From CAYONP01 sp964405335 (lineage in GTDB: Bacteria > Armatimonadota > UBA10988), in assembly GCA_964405335.1 (NCBI GenBank), contig CAYONP010000003.1, forward strand, positions 51,035-115,034: 64,000 nt of DNA, written 5' to 3'. Positions 48,581-57,376 of the stretch are shown in pieces (within the stretch, counting starts at the first letter, position 1; the number at the start of each line of letters is the position of its first letter). The translations under genes and the position numbers were made by a program. Below the pieces are notes generated by a model that saw nothing but the letters and a program-made list of their open reading frames with translations, had not been told where the DNA came from and ran no database searches.

Positions 48581-49897
48581 ATGCTCCGACGACAGCCTCG
48601 ACGCGGCACGCTCCGTTTTCCCTGGCGGCGGCTGTACATCCGGCTCGGGCAGGCCGTGCTGCTGCTTGCGGCCTACCTGTTCGTCACGCCGTATCTGCTG
48701 CCTGACCCGGGCGGACCCGACATCGCGCCGGTCCGCCGCGCGGTGGCCGAGGCGGACAACGGCTACCGCTTCGTCGAGCAGGCGCACCTCGCCTACTTCG
48801 ACAGCCCGCCCGAGCTCCGTGAGTTTCCGCTGCGCACCGAGCCGCCCGACGCGGTGATGGAGTACCTCGAGGTCAACCAGCCGGCCATCCGCCTGCTTGA
48901 GCAGGCGATCGCCGCGCCCGACCTGCTGGTCCCTGACAAGTCCGGCGAAGCGCCCGATCCGGTCTATCCGCTGGAGTCGCGGGCGAGGGGCCTGGCGCGC
49001 CTGAAGGTCCAGCGTGGCCTGCTCCGCGCCGCCGACGGCGACCTGACCGGCGGGCTCGACGACTGCCTCGACGTGGTCACCTTCGGCCGGCGCTACCAGC
49101 ACGGCGACGGGGCGCTGATCCCCTACCTGGTCGGCGTCGCCATCGAGCAGATCGGACTGCGCGGCGTGACCGACTGCCTGACCGCCCTGCCGTGGGAGAG
49201 CAGTGAGCGCACCCACCGCCCGCCACCGGCGCTGAGCGAGGCCGACCGTGCAGCCCTGCGCCGCGCGGCCGAGGCTGTTGCGGCGCCGGTCGACGACGTC
49301 GCGGCCGTGCGGGCGGCGCTGGCCAACCAGTACCAGTTCGCCCGCGGCTCCCACGCCGAGCTGTGGCGGTTTCTGAGTGAAGGCGGCGACTGGAATCCCC
49401 CCTGTCGGCTGACCAGCGCGATCTACGACAGCGGGCAGACCCGCGGCCTGTTCCGCCGCCGGACGCGGGAGATGATGGACCTCGCCGCCGCGCCCTACGC
49501 GCAGCGCGCCGTGAGTGCTTCGCCCGAGCTGCGGTACTCGTGTCTGGTCTACAACGCCCTCGGCAAGGCGGTTGTCCCCGACTACTGCAGCGCGGTCAGT
49601 CGGCGCGACCATATCGCCGCCTATCGCCGCGCGGTAGTGACGCAGATCGCGCTGCGGTTCTACGTGGAGGATCACGGCAAGCTGCCGGCCGGCCTCGACG
49701 CGCTCGTCGCCGCGGGTCTGCTCGAGGCCGTGCCGCTCGATCCCTACGACGGCCGCCCACTGCGCTACGACGCGGCCCGCGGTCTGCTCTGGTCGGTCTG
49801 GGAGGATACTGTCGACCAGGGCGGGGTGGAGGCGAAGACGGGCGAGCCGTCGGCCGATCTGGTCTGGCCGGTTTGGTTTGCGGGGGGAGAAAGGTAG
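48581..49897 (+). CDS. membrane-anchored protein with pseudopilin-like C-terminal module (paralogue 1)
   Basis: The protein has 438 aa from ATG 48581, which follows AGGAGGGG. A basic N-terminus leads to one hydrophobic helix (about 20-38), so the body should face the periplasm. Residues about 45-330 are helical with no known motif. The last 100 residues read RAVVTQIALRFYVEDHGKLP, then LDALVAAGLLEAVPLDPYDG and LLWSVWEDTVDQGG. This is a module often seen in Planctomycetota-like proteins and it resembles the globular end of GspG-type pseudopilins. No prepilin leader is present. The next gene is a paralogue that starts at the base after this stop. Confidence 0.7.
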   Translation: MLRRQPRRGTLRFPWRRLYIRLGQAVLLLAAYLFVTPYLLPDPGGPDIAPVRRAVAEADNGYRFVEQAHLAYFDSPPELREFPLRTEPPDAVMEYLEVNQPAIRLLEQAIAAPDLLVPDKSGEAPDPVYPLESRARGLARLKVQRGLLRAADGDLTGGLDDCLDVVTFGRRYQHGDGALIPYLVGVAIEQIGLRGVTDCLTALPWESSERTHRPPPALSEADRAALRRAAEAVAAPVDDVAAVRAALANQYQFARGSHAELWRFLSEGGDWNPPCRLTSAIYDSGQTRGLFRRRTREMMDLAAAPYAQRAVSASPELRYSCLVYNALGKAVVPDYCSAVSRRDHIAAYRRAVVTQIALRFYVEDHGKLPAGLDALVAAGLLEAVPLDPYDGRPLRYDAARGLLWSVWEDTVDQGGVEAKTGEPSADLVWPVWFAGGER

Positions 49898-51175
49898 GTG
49901 GCGGACACGCGTCATCGCCTCCGCCGCACCGCACTCGAACTCACCGCCGCGCTGGCCCTGCTCGTCGCCGCCGCGCTGCTGCCGCCTTGGTTCGTTCCCG
50001 CCGAGGCGCCGCCGCTCGATCCCGGCTGGATCGCCGTCGACGAGGCGGTCAACGGCTGGCCGCTGCTCGAAGCCGCCGAGAAGCGCATCCCGTTAGTCCG
50101 CCGGACCAACCCTGGGCCGCGGGTACAGCCGGCGCTTGACCTCTGGTTGGCCGAAGCGGCCGGCATGTTCGAGCTGGTCGACCAGGCGCTCGCCCGGCCA
50201 TGTACGGTGCTCCCCCGTGAGCTGTCGTGGGAGGATCAGTCGGTCGAGGAACTGCGTTACGCGTGCCTGCGGCTGCACTGGGTGATGCACCACCGCGCCG
50301 AACTGCGCTTCGCGACCGGCCAGGCTGCCGCGGCTTGCGACGACCTGCGGCGGTGCATCGTGCTCGGCCGGCGACTGGCCGACTCGGGCGGCCCGATGGC
50401 GGCCTACCGTCGCGGCTTCGACTTCGAGCGGCTGGCCGTCGAGCAGCTCGGCCAGTGGCTCTGGCGGCTGCCCGCCGAGGTGGCCGCCGACCCGGCGTTC
50501 GACATGCTGGCCGAGCTGTTCGACGACCGGTTCGACGACATCGGCCCGCTGCGCCGGGCGATGGCCGAGGAGTGCCGGCTGCTCGAGGCGGCGCTCGACC
50601 GGCCCGAGGTGCTGCGCCTGCAGGACGTCTCGGCGCTCGGCCCGGCGACGCGGCTGCGCAACGTCTTCTATGACCCGCGCCGGGCCGGCGTGCAACTGCG
50701 CCGGTGCGTGGCCGATGTGCGGCGCTCGCTGGCGCTGCCGGCCCGGCAGCGGCGCGGGCTCGAGCTCGAGGCGCACCGTCTGGCGCGCGGGCGGATCGGG
50801 CTGTACAACCGCGGCGGGACGATTCTGGCGCTCCATCTGGCGAGTCGGTTCGAGGACGACGCGGCGCTGCTCGACGAGTGGCGAGCGCACCGCGCCGCCG
50901 GAACGGCATTGATTGCCCTGCGCCGCTATGAGCAGCGCACCGGCCGGCTGCCCGACGATTGGGCCCAGGTGGTGGCCGCCGGCCTGCTGGGCGCTCCGCC
51001 GATTGACCCGCTCGACGGCCTCGCGCTGCGGCTCGACGCTGCGAAGCGCCGGCTCTGGAGCGTTGGCCGGAACGGCATCGACGACGGGGGCAGCAGTCTC
51101 CAGTGGGGTCGCCGCGGGCGCGTCGAGGCCGACCTGGTCTGGCCGCTGCGCGATGTCCACCAGCCCGCTCGATGA
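49898..51175 (+). CDS. membrane-anchored protein with pseudopilin-like C-terminal module (paralogue 2)
   Basis: The protein has 425 aa from GTG 49898, directly after the upstream stop. It has the same plan as its neighbour: a basic start, one helix (about 13-31), a helical middle with LRRCIVLGRRLADSGGPMAA, and an end that reads YEQRTGRLPDDWAQVVAAGL, IDPLDGLALRLDAAKRRLWS and VGRNGIDDGG. The similarity to paralogue 1 is clear in layout and in the C-terminal motifs but low elsewhere. ftsE begins 98 bases downstream in the same direction. The function is unknown. Confidence 0.7.
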   Translation: MADTRHRLRRTALELTAALALLVAAALLPPWFVPAEAPPLDPGWIAVDEAVNGWPLLEAAEKRIPLVRRTNPGPRVQPALDLWLAEAAGMFELVDQALARPCTVLPRELSWEDQSVEELRYACLRLHWVMHHRAELRFATGQAAAACDDLRRCIVLGRRLADSGGPMAAYRRGFDFERLAVEQLGQWLWRLPAEVAADPAFDMLAELFDDRFDDIGPLRRAMAEECRLLEAALDRPEVLRLQDVSALGPATRLRNVFYDPRRAGVQLRRCVADVRRSLALPARQRRGLELEAHRLARGRIGLYNRGGTILALHLASRFEDDAALLDEWRAHRAAGTALIALRRYEQRTGRLPDDWAQVVAAGLLGAPPIDPLDGLALRLDAAKRRLWSVGRNGIDDGGSSLQWGRRGRVEADLVWPLRDVHQPAR

Positions 51176-51273
51176 CGGAATCGTTGCGCTCGGTTTGACC
51201 ATCGGTTGCGGGCGGTGGTATACTGCGAGGTCCTTGACGCCGCTCCGACCGGGGCCTGCGCGGAGAGGACCCT

Positions 51274-52017
51274 TTGATTGGCGTGTTGAACGTCAGCGTG
51301 CGCTACCCGAACGGGGTGGAGGCGCTCGACCGAGTTAGCCTTCATGTCGAGCGCGGCGAGTTCGTTTTCCTGGTCGGCACCACCGGCTCGGGCAAGAGCA
51401 CGCTGCTCAAGCTGTGCTACCGCGAGGTGCTGCCGACCGAAGGCAGCGTGCTGGTCGACGGCCAGGACGTGACGGCGCTGCCGCAGCGCGAGATCCACCT
51501 CCTGCGGCGCAAGGTCGGGGTGGTCTTCCAGGACTTCCGCCTGCTGGCCTACAAGACCGCGGCCGAGAACGTCGCCTTTGCCCTGCAGGTGATCGGCGCC
51601 GAGCCGCGCGGGGTGCAGCGCAAGGTGATGACGGCGCTGAGCCGGGTCGGGCTGCACGGCAAGGGCACGGCCATGCCGCACGAGCTGTCGGGCGGCGAGC
51701 AACAGCGGGTGAGTATCGCGCGAGCGCTGGTCAACGAGCCGACGATGCTGCTGGCCGACGAGCCGACCGGGAATCTGGATCCCGATTCGAGCGCCGAGAT
51801 CATGAAGCTGCTGGAGCAGATCAACGCCGCCGGGACAACGGTCGTCGTGGCGACGCATGACCGCGATGTGGTGAACCGATTCCGCCAGCGGGTCGTCCGC
51901 TTGGCCGAGGGTAGGGTGGTCTCCGACACGGCGGGCGGCGAGTACGACGCGCCAACGGCGGCGACCCAGCCGTTGCCGGCTCTGGAGCTCGAGGTGGCCC
52001 ATGCTGCGGATGCTTGA
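51274..52017 (+). CDS. ftsE: cell division ATP-binding protein FtsE
   Basis: The protein has 247 aa and starts at TTG 51274 behind GGAGAGG. Walker A: FLVGTTGSGKSTLLKL. Q-loop: GVVFQDFRLLAYKTAAENVA, where FQDF-x-LL is typical of FtsE. Signature LSGGEQQRVSIARALVN and Walker B MLLADEPTGNLDPDSS follow. It forms the ATPase of the FtsEX complex, which controls peptidoglycan hydrolases at division. About 35 extra residues follow the usual end. ftsX starts 17 bases before this stop. Confidence 0.95.
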   Translation: MIGVLNVSVRYPNGVEALDRVSLHVERGEFVFLVGTTGSGKSTLLKLCYREVLPTEGSVLVDGQDVTALPQREIHLLRRKVGVVFQDFRLLAYKTAAENVAFALQVIGAEPRGVQRKVMTALSRVGLHGKGTAMPHELSGGEQQRVSIARALVNEPTMLLADEPTGNLDPDSSAEIMKLLEQINAAGTTVVVATHDRDVVNRFRQRVVRLAEGRVVSDTAGGEYDAPTAATQPLPALELEVAHAADA

Positions 52018-52879
52018 GTTCCAGTTGGCCGAGCTGTGGGTCAACCTGCGGCGCAACGGCCTGCTGACCATCGCGGCGATGGCGACGGTGACCTGCGCCT
52101 TGAGCGTGACCGGGCTGGTCTACCTGACCGATCGCAACTTCCGCCGGCTGCTGGCCGACCAGGCGGCGCAGACAATGATTGCCGCGCACCTGAAGAAGGG
52201 CCTGGACGAGCCGCAGACGGCCGAGGTGCGGGCCCAGATCGAGGCGCTGGAGGGTGTGGCGAGCCTCGAGTACGTTTCGCCCGAGGCGGGCTGGGAGCGG
52301 TACAAGAAGCAGATTGGGCTCGACTCCGAACTGCTCGAAGGGGAGAGCCGCCTGCCGGCGAAGTTCAATGTCGAGCCGGTCGATCCAGAACAGACGAGCC
52401 GCCTGGCCGAGCAACTGAAGCGGGTGCCGGGTGTCGATGATGTGCGGTACGGCGGAGATGTCGTCGAGAAGCTGAACTCGCTGATCCGTCTGGTGCGGCG
52501 GACAGCCACGGTGGCTCTCGGGCTGCTGGCGCTGGCCACCTTCACCATCATCTCGAACGCCATCCGGCTGACGATCTATGCCCGTCGGCGCGAGATCCGG
52601 ATCATGCAGTTGGTCGGCGCGCAGGATGGCTTCATCCGCCTGCCGTTCGTTCTGGAGGGCCTGGTCGACGGGACCGTGGGAGCGGGTTTGGCCTGCGTCG
52701 CGGTCAGTTTGTTGTACAGCGAACTGCGTGACGTGGTGAGCCACTCGGCGTCGTTCGTGAGGCTTCTCGACCTCGCGGAGCTGATGCCGCAGTTCGCCAT
52801 CGGTCTGGTGCTGCTCGGCACGGTGGCCGGGGCGACCAGCAGCCTGATGGCGGTGCGGCGGTTCCTGCGCGAGGAATGA
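52001..52879 (+). CDS. ftsX: cell division protein FtsX
   Basis: The protein has 292 aa with four membrane helices: one near residues 20-42 and three in the last 130 residues. The periplasmic loop between (about 55-165) has SLEYVSPEAGWERYKKQIGL and LPAKFNVEPVDP, the site that recruits hydrolase activators. IYARRREIRIMQLVGAQDGF then IRLPFVLEGLVDG is the classical FtsX motif. It overlaps ftsE by 17 bases, and its stop overlaps the next gene's possible ATG as ATGA. Confidence 0.94.
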   Translation: MLRMLEFQLAELWVNLRRNGLLTIAAMATVTCALSVTGLVYLTDRNFRRLLADQAAQTMIAAHLKKGLDEPQTAEVRAQIEALEGVASLEYVSPEAGWERYKKQIGLDSELLEGESRLPAKFNVEPVDPEQTSRLAEQLKRVPGVDDVRYGGDVVEKLNSLIRLVRRTATVALGLLALATFTIISNAIRLTIYARRREIRIMQLVGAQDGFIRLPFVLEGLVDGTVGAGLACVAVSLLYSELRDVVSHSASFVRLLDLAELMPQFAIGLVLLGTVAGATSSLMAVRRFLREE

Positions 52880-54039
52880 GGCGGAACGGGAGAGACGTCC
52901 GCATGCGATTTCGTCTGAACTACCTGACGGTCGGCTGCCTTATGGTGGCCGGACTCACCGCCAACGTTCAAGCCGACGACACCGCCAAGATTCAGACGTA
53001 CGAAACGCGGCAACGGCAGACCCGACAGCAGCGGCGCTCGGCCGAGCAGCAACTGCGCGAGGTCAAACAACAGCAGCGGTCCGCGCTGACCGCGGTCAGC
53101 CAATCCGAGAAACGGCTCTCGGGCGCGCAGGCCGAGCTTCGCGTGACGCGGGTCAAACTCGCCGCCACCGAGCAGCGGATCCGTGACAACCGGGCCAACC
53201 TCGAACGGATCAACACCGAGCTCGAAGCGCACATCGACGAGCTGTGGCAACGGCTCGAGGTGTTCTACAAGCAGGGCAACCTCGGCTATGTCGAGGTGCT
53301 GCTCGGCTCGGCCGACTTCGAGCAGTTTGTCGACCGGACCACCATCTTGCGCTCGGTCGCCGAATCGGACCTGGAGCTGAAGCAGGTCATCGAAGAGGCG
53401 CGGGCCGAGAAGGAACTGCTCCAGGCGCAGCTCGACGACGACTGGCGGCAGATCGCCAGCCTGCGCGAGCAGGCCGAGGCGAAGGCCGAGCAGATTGAGC
53501 AGGAGACGCTGCGCAAGAAGGCCGCGCTGGACGAGATCCGCCGCGACCGGGCCAAGCTCGAGGCGGTCCGCGCCGAGTTCCTCGCCGCCGAGCGCGAAAT
53601 CCAGCGCGTGCTCTACACCCTGCAATCCTCAGGCGGCGGGCACAACGGCACCTGGGGCGGGCGGTTCGTGCTGCCCTGCCGCGGGCGTTATACCTCCAGC
53701 TTCGGCTGGCGACGGCACCCGATCCACGGCGGCCGCTCGTTCCACGACGGCCAAGACATCGCCGCGCCCAGCGGCACCACCATCCGCGCCGCCGCCGACG
53801 GCACGGTCGTGCACTCGGGCTGGAAAGGCCCCTACGGCCGCTGCGTCATGGTGGCCCACGGCAGCGGCTACGTCACGCTCTATGGCCACTGCAGCGCGAC
53901 GCTGGTCAACGTCGGCCAGCGCGTGCGGCAAGGGCAGCCCATCGGCCGCGTCGGCAGCACCGGCTGGTCGACCGGGCCGCACCTGCACTGGAGCGTCTAC
54001 CGCAACGGCAAGGCGGTCAATCCGCTCTCCTTCCGCTAG
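52876..54039 (+). CDS. EnvC-like murein hydrolase activator or M23 peptidase
   Basis: The protein has 387 aa. A signal-like helix (about 14-33) is followed by a long coiled coil (about 36-245) rich in Glu, Arg and Gln. The coil ends in a LytM/M23 domain: YTSSFGWRRHPIHGGRSFHD, GQDIAAPSGT, HGSGYVTLYGHCS and TGPHLHWSVYRNG. The zinc ligands of an active M23 enzyme (His and Asp of HDGQD and the H-x-H of HLHW) are present, so it may cut peptidoglycan itself, unlike E. coli EnvC. ATG 52903 is an alternative start. It follows ftsEX directly, as expected for their periplasmic partner. Confidence 0.92.
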   Translation: MRRNGRDVRMRFRLNYLTVGCLMVAGLTANVQADDTAKIQTYETRQRQTRQQRRSAEQQLREVKQQQRSALTAVSQSEKRLSGAQAELRVTRVKLAATEQRIRDNRANLERINTELEAHIDELWQRLEVFYKQGNLGYVEVLLGSADFEQFVDRTTILRSVAESDLELKQVIEEARAEKELLQAQLDDDWRQIASLREQAEAKAEQIEQETLRKKAALDEIRRDRAKLEAVRAEFLAAEREIQRVLYTLQSSGGGHNGTWGGRFVLPCRGRYTSSFGWRRHPIHGGRSFHDGQDIAAPSGTTIRAAADGTVVHSGWKGPYGRCVMVAHGSGYVTLYGHCSATLVNVGQRVRQGQPIGRVGSTGWSTGPHLHWSVYRNGKAVNPLSFR

Positions 54040-54153
54040 ACCACCGCCCGCCTCGCGCGGGGTTTAGCCCGCCGCAACGCGGCCGACATGCTTTGGCAAG
54101 CATGTCGCACCGGCCGGGTGCGTCCATCCGATCGGCGGCGGGAGATCGACGCG
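54040..54153. repeat. CATGCTT palindrome between the M23 gene and the transpeptidase gene
   Basis: A 10-bp inverted repeat (CGACATGCTT with its complement) lies at 54084-54093 / 54098-54107 around the loop TGGC. It resembles the other intergenic palindromes in style. The stretch after it (GCACCGGCCGGGTGCG) is also partly self-complementary. The palindrome is about 40 bases before the ribosome site of the next gene. Confidence 0.75.
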
Positions 54154-55068
54154 ATGCGGTGTGCCGGGTGGCCGCTGGCCTCAGTCTGGCTCTCTCTCTG
54201 CGGTTCGATGCCCGCGCTCGAAACCGAACCGCGGATGGCCAGACCGGCGGACCCTGCCACCCCAGTGCTCTGCCCTACCCCAGAGCCGTCCGCGCTACCC
54301 GCGTCGCTTGATCGACCCGCCGCCACCCTGGCCCCCGACCGGCCGGCCGACGAACCACTCCGGCTGCTCGAAGCGCCGCGCCGGCTGACCGAGGGCGAAC
54401 CGGCCGTGCTGGCCTGGTCGGCCGGTCCGCGCGTCTACTCGGTGGCCGTCACCGCCGGCTACCACCGCACGCCGCTCGGCGGCCGCTCGCGGGGTGACCA
54501 GACGCTCGTCCTCCAGCCAGCCACGCCGCTGCCGCACGGGCGCCTGGAGTGGGCCGTGCCGTGGCTCGACACCGCGCGGGTCACGCTCAAGCTCAAGGCC
54601 TTTGCCCGCGATGCGACGCTGGTCGCCATGCACGAGCTCGAGCTGCCGTTCCGCCCGGCGATCCTGGCTGACCGAACCGACGACGGCATCTACGTCTGGC
54701 TGACCAGCCCGCACGGGCAGCGGCTCTATCTGCAGCGCGGCGGTGCGGTGAAGCAGGTCGCCATCTGCTCGGGCGCCGAAGGCCGGTACGCTGTGCCCGC
54801 CGCGCGGCATCCGCTCCGGCCGCACGATCACCACGGCGTGTTCCGTGTGCAGGGCAAGGTGCGGAGCTGCCGCAGCAGCCTGAACCAGGACTGGCTGATG
54901 CGCTACGTGCTGCGCTATCACAACGGCCACGCCATCCACGCCACGACCTCGGGCTACTACCACCTGCTCGGCCGGCCCGCCTCGCACGGCTGCATCCGCC
55001 TGCACCTGAAGGACGCCGTCGAGCTCTACGGCCGCGTCGGCGTGGGCGAGCGCGTCGAGGTGCTTTAG
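54154..55068 (+). CDS. secreted L,D-transpeptidase (YkuD domain)
   Basis: The protein has 304 aa from ATG 54154, with GGGAG 9 bases upstream. The leader MRCAGWPLASVWLSLCGSMP is a signal peptide. A Pro-rich linker (about 30-75) is followed by a beta-rich domain (about 75-180). The catalytic YkuD domain ends the protein: RYHNGHAIHATTSGYYHLLG and RPASHGCIRLHLKDAVELYG. The motif has the conserved His followed by SHGCIR, with the nucleophilic Cys. It makes 3-3 cross-links in peptidoglycan or attaches proteins to it. Its place after ftsEX and the M23 gene suggests joint cell-wall work. Confidence 0.92.
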   Translation: MRCAGWPLASVWLSLCGSMPALETEPRMARPADPATPVLCPTPEPSALPASLDRPAATLAPDRPADEPLRLLEAPRRLTEGEPAVLAWSAGPRVYSVAVTAGYHRTPLGGRSRGDQTLVLQPATPLPHGRLEWAVPWLDTARVTLKLKAFARDATLVAMHELELPFRPAILADRTDDGIYVWLTSPHGQRLYLQRGGAVKQVAICSGAEGRYAVPAARHPLRPHDHHGVFRVQGKVRSCRSSLNQDWLMRYVLRYHNGHAIHATTSGYYHLLGRPASHGCIRLHLKDAVELYGRVGVGERVEVL

Positions 55069-55075
55069 CCGACGG

Positions 55076-55540
55076 TCAGCCGGCATCGTCGGAGTAGATC
55101 TCGTACTGGACGACGACCGAGATGTCCCGTGGTCCGTCGGTCGTTTCGGTGACCTGAAGGTCGGTGATCAACCGCCGGTCGTCGGGATAGAGCTGGCGCT
55201 TGCGCCGGACCAGGTCGACGATCGTCTCGTGAAGCTCCTCCAGACCAGCGGCGACGAGCTGCTCGCGCAGCGTGCGCAGCGCCTCGACTCGCCCGTCGCG
55301 CGAGAATAGGCCGAGGTTCCAGGCGACGGCGCCGAGCTGCAGCGCGAACCGCGCCGAGGTCAGGTCGCACATCTCCTCGCGCTGGGGCGACACGAAGTCG
55401 ACCAGAGCGTCGGACAGCTTGCCCGCGGGCAGGCCGGCGAACGGCGCCTGGTCGGCCAGCGGCACCATCCGCTCGCGGCGCGGCCGTGGTGGGGTGGGGC
55501 CACGGTTCGTCTTGCGCTTAGCCGGTCGTTTGCGTGCCAT
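55076..55540 (-). CDS. conserved hypothetical basic-tailed protein
   Basis: The protein has 154 aa from ATG 55540. The first 35 residues are very basic (MARKRPAKRKTNRGPTPPRP), which suggests nucleic-acid contact. The body is mostly helical (DLTSARFALQLGAVAWNLGL, EALRTLREQLVAAGLEELHE), and it ends with a beta hairpin (TDGPRDISVVVQYEIYSDDAG). I do not recognise the family. It converges on the transpeptidase gene across 7 bases. Confidence 0.65.
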   Translation of the reverse strand: MARKRPAKRKTNRGPTPPRPRRERMVPLADQAPFAGLPAGKLSDALVDFVSPQREEMCDLTSARFALQLGAVAWNLGLFSRDGRVEALRTLREQLVAAGLEELHETIVDLVRRKRQLYPDDRRLITDLQVTETTDGPRDISVVVQYEIYSDDAG

Positions 55541-55644
55541 GCCTCGGCCAGACCTGACTGAACGCTGTTCGGGACGAGACAACCGTTTCCTTTAGTGGGT
55601 GGACCGGTGTGCAGCGCGGGACTACACTTCGCGCGGAGGCCGGC

Positions 55645-56955
55645 GTGCGTGAAGGACTCCCCCGCGAGCTCTGCTGTAGTTTCTGCGGCCTGCCGCGCAG
55701 CCGGGTGGGCAGGCTCATCGCCGGGCCAAACGTCTACATCTGCGACGGATGCGTCGAGGCCATGGACGAAGCGGCCAGGCTGCGGGCCGCGAACGCCGGC
55801 GAGGTGGCTCGACTCGTTGCCGACGGCCGGGCCCGGTGCAGCTTCTGCAACAAGTCGCAGCACGAGGTCGAGCGCCTCTGGCAGGGCCCGGATGTGCGCA
55901 TCTGCAACGAGTGCTTGGAGTTGTGTAACGACATCGTCTTCGACCCGCGTGACGAGGGAGAAGGGTGGTGCGCTCCGGCCTCGGACCGCTACCAGACGAT
56001 GATCTACCGCCGCGCGGGCGCGAGCGGGCTCAACCTGCCGGCGATCGCCTTGGGCTGTTGGCACAACTTCGGCGGCAACGGCGACCGGCAGGAGATGCGG
56101 CGAATGCTGCGCGTGGCGTTCGACCTGGGCATCTCCCACCTCGACCTGGCCAACAACTACGGTCCGCCGCCCGGCAGCGCCGAGGAGAACGTCGGCGTCC
56201 TGCTCGGCCTGGACTTCGCGCGGCACCGCGACGAGCTGGTCGTCTCGACCAAGGCCGGTTACGGCATGTGGTCGGGGCCGTACGGCGACTGGGGCTCGAA
56301 GAAGTACCTAGTCGCCAGCCTCGATCAGTCGCTCGAGCGGCTTGGGCTGGGCTACGTCGACATCTTCTACCACCATCGGCCCGACCCGCGCACGCCGCTT
56401 GAGGAGACCATCGGCGCGCTCGACCTGATCGTCCGCCAGGGCAAGGCGCTGTATGCGGGGATCAGCAACTACGACGCTGTGCAGACCGCCGCCGCCTGCG
56501 ACGTGGCCGAGTCGATCGGCCTGCGGCTGCTGGTCAACCAGGTCAGCTACTCGATGCTCAACCGCTGGATCGAGCGCGACCTGCTCGACGTCACCGCCGC
56601 CCGCGGGTTGGGCGTGGTCGCCTTCTGTCCGCTGGCCCAGGGCCTGCTGACCAGCAAGTACCTGACCGGCGTGCCGGAAGTCTCTCGCGCGGCCGACCCC
56701 GACGGGTTCCTCAAGGCTGAAGCGGTCACGCCCGAGCTGCAAGCTAAGTTGCGCCGGCTGAACGAGCTTGCCACCGCCCGCGGGCAATCGCTGGCGCAGA
56801 TGGCGCTGGCCTGGGTCTTGCGCGACGAGCGAGTAACCTGCGCGCTGATCGGCGCCCGCACGGCGGAGCAGGTGGAGGAGAACGTGGCTGCGCTGACCGC
56901 CGCGCAGTTCGGTACCGAAGAGCTGGCGGCGATCGAGGCTGTGTGGTCGGGATAG
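55645..56955 (+). CDS. fusion of two ClpX-type zinc fingers to an aldo/keto reductase
   Basis: The protein has 436 aa from GTG 55645 with GGAGG 5 bases upstream. Finger 1 has Cys11, Cys14, Cys33 and Cys36 with AGPNVYICDGC. Finger 2 has Cys65, Cys68, Cys87 and Cys90 with CSFCNKSQHEVERL and ICNECLELCNDIV. Both match the C4 zinc-binding domain at the N-terminus of the ClpX unfoldase. From about residue 119 (MIYRRAGASGLNLPAIALG) a complete YghZ-like aldo/keto reductase follows, with GISHLDLANNYG (Asp, Tyr), VSTKAGYG (Lys) and DIFYHHRPDP (His). The frame is open throughout. An internal ATG at 55999 could start the reductase alone, but it has no ribosome site. No AAA domain is present. Cofactor NADPH is expected; the substrate is unknown. 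Confidence 0.8.
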   Translation: MREGLPRELCCSFCGLPRSRVGRLIAGPNVYICDGCVEAMDEAARLRAANAGEVARLVADGRARCSFCNKSQHEVERLWQGPDVRICNECLELCNDIVFDPRDEGEGWCAPASDRYQTMIYRRAGASGLNLPAIALGCWHNFGGNGDRQEMRRMLRVAFDLGISHLDLANNYGPPPGSAEENVGVLLGLDFARHRDELVVSTKAGYGMWSGPYGDWGSKKYLVASLDQSLERLGLGYVDIFYHHRPDPRTPLEETIGALDLIVRQGKALYAGISNYDAVQTAAACDVAESIGLRLLVNQVSYSMLNRWIERDLLDVTAARGLGVVAFCPLAQGLLTSKYLTGVPEVSRAADPDGFLKAEAVTPELQAKLRRLNELATARGQSLAQMALAWVLRDERVTCALIGARTAEQVEENVAALTAAQFGTEELAAIEAVWSG

Positions 56956-56971
56956 CCGACGACCAGGCGCC

Positions 56972-57376
56972 TCAGCCCCGCGCCACCAGGAACGCAATCG
57001 TCCGCCCCTCATCGCTCCACGAGACGTCGTGCGCCAGGGCGTGGATGATGCGCATGCCGCGGCCGCGGGGGTCGCTGCGCTCGTCGGTGTACGGCGGCAG
57101 GGTGGCCGCGTCGAAGCCCGGGCCGCCGTTGGTCACCGCCACGCGGATGCCGTCGGCTTCGACCGTGAGGGTGACCTCGACGCCGAGCGACTCGTCGTCA
57201 CGGTTGCCGTGGACCATGGCGTTGCTGGCCGCCTCGTGGACGCAGAGGCCGAGGTCTTCGGCGGCCAGGGGGGCGAAGCCGTGGTCGCGGGCGAAGCGGT
57301 GGACCTCGCCGCGCAGCGCGCCGAGGCGGTCGAGGCGGCTGGGAATGGTGATCCGGCGGCAGGCCGGCGCGGTCAT
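56972..57376 (-). CDS. RsbW-like anti-sigma factor serine kinase/ATP-binding protein
   Basis: The protein has 134 aa from ATG 57376. It has a HATPase_c domain of the GHKL type: DLGLCVHEAASNAMVHGNRD carries the N-box Glu and Asn. IRVAVTNGGPGFD is the G1 box. PRGRGMRIIHALAHDVSW is the G2 box. There are no membrane helices or histidine-phosphorylation domain, as in RsbW/SpoIIAB partner-switching kinases. The anti-anti-sigma factor and sigma factor are not in view. It overlaps the RNase gene stop as ATGA. Confidence 0.88.
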   Translation of the reverse strand: MTAPACRRITIPSRLDRLGALRGEVHRFARDHGFAPLAAEDLGLCVHEAASNAMVHGNRDDESLGVEVTLTVEADGIRVAVTNGGPGFDAATLPPYTDERSDPRGRGMRIIHALAHDVSWSDEGRTIAFLVARG

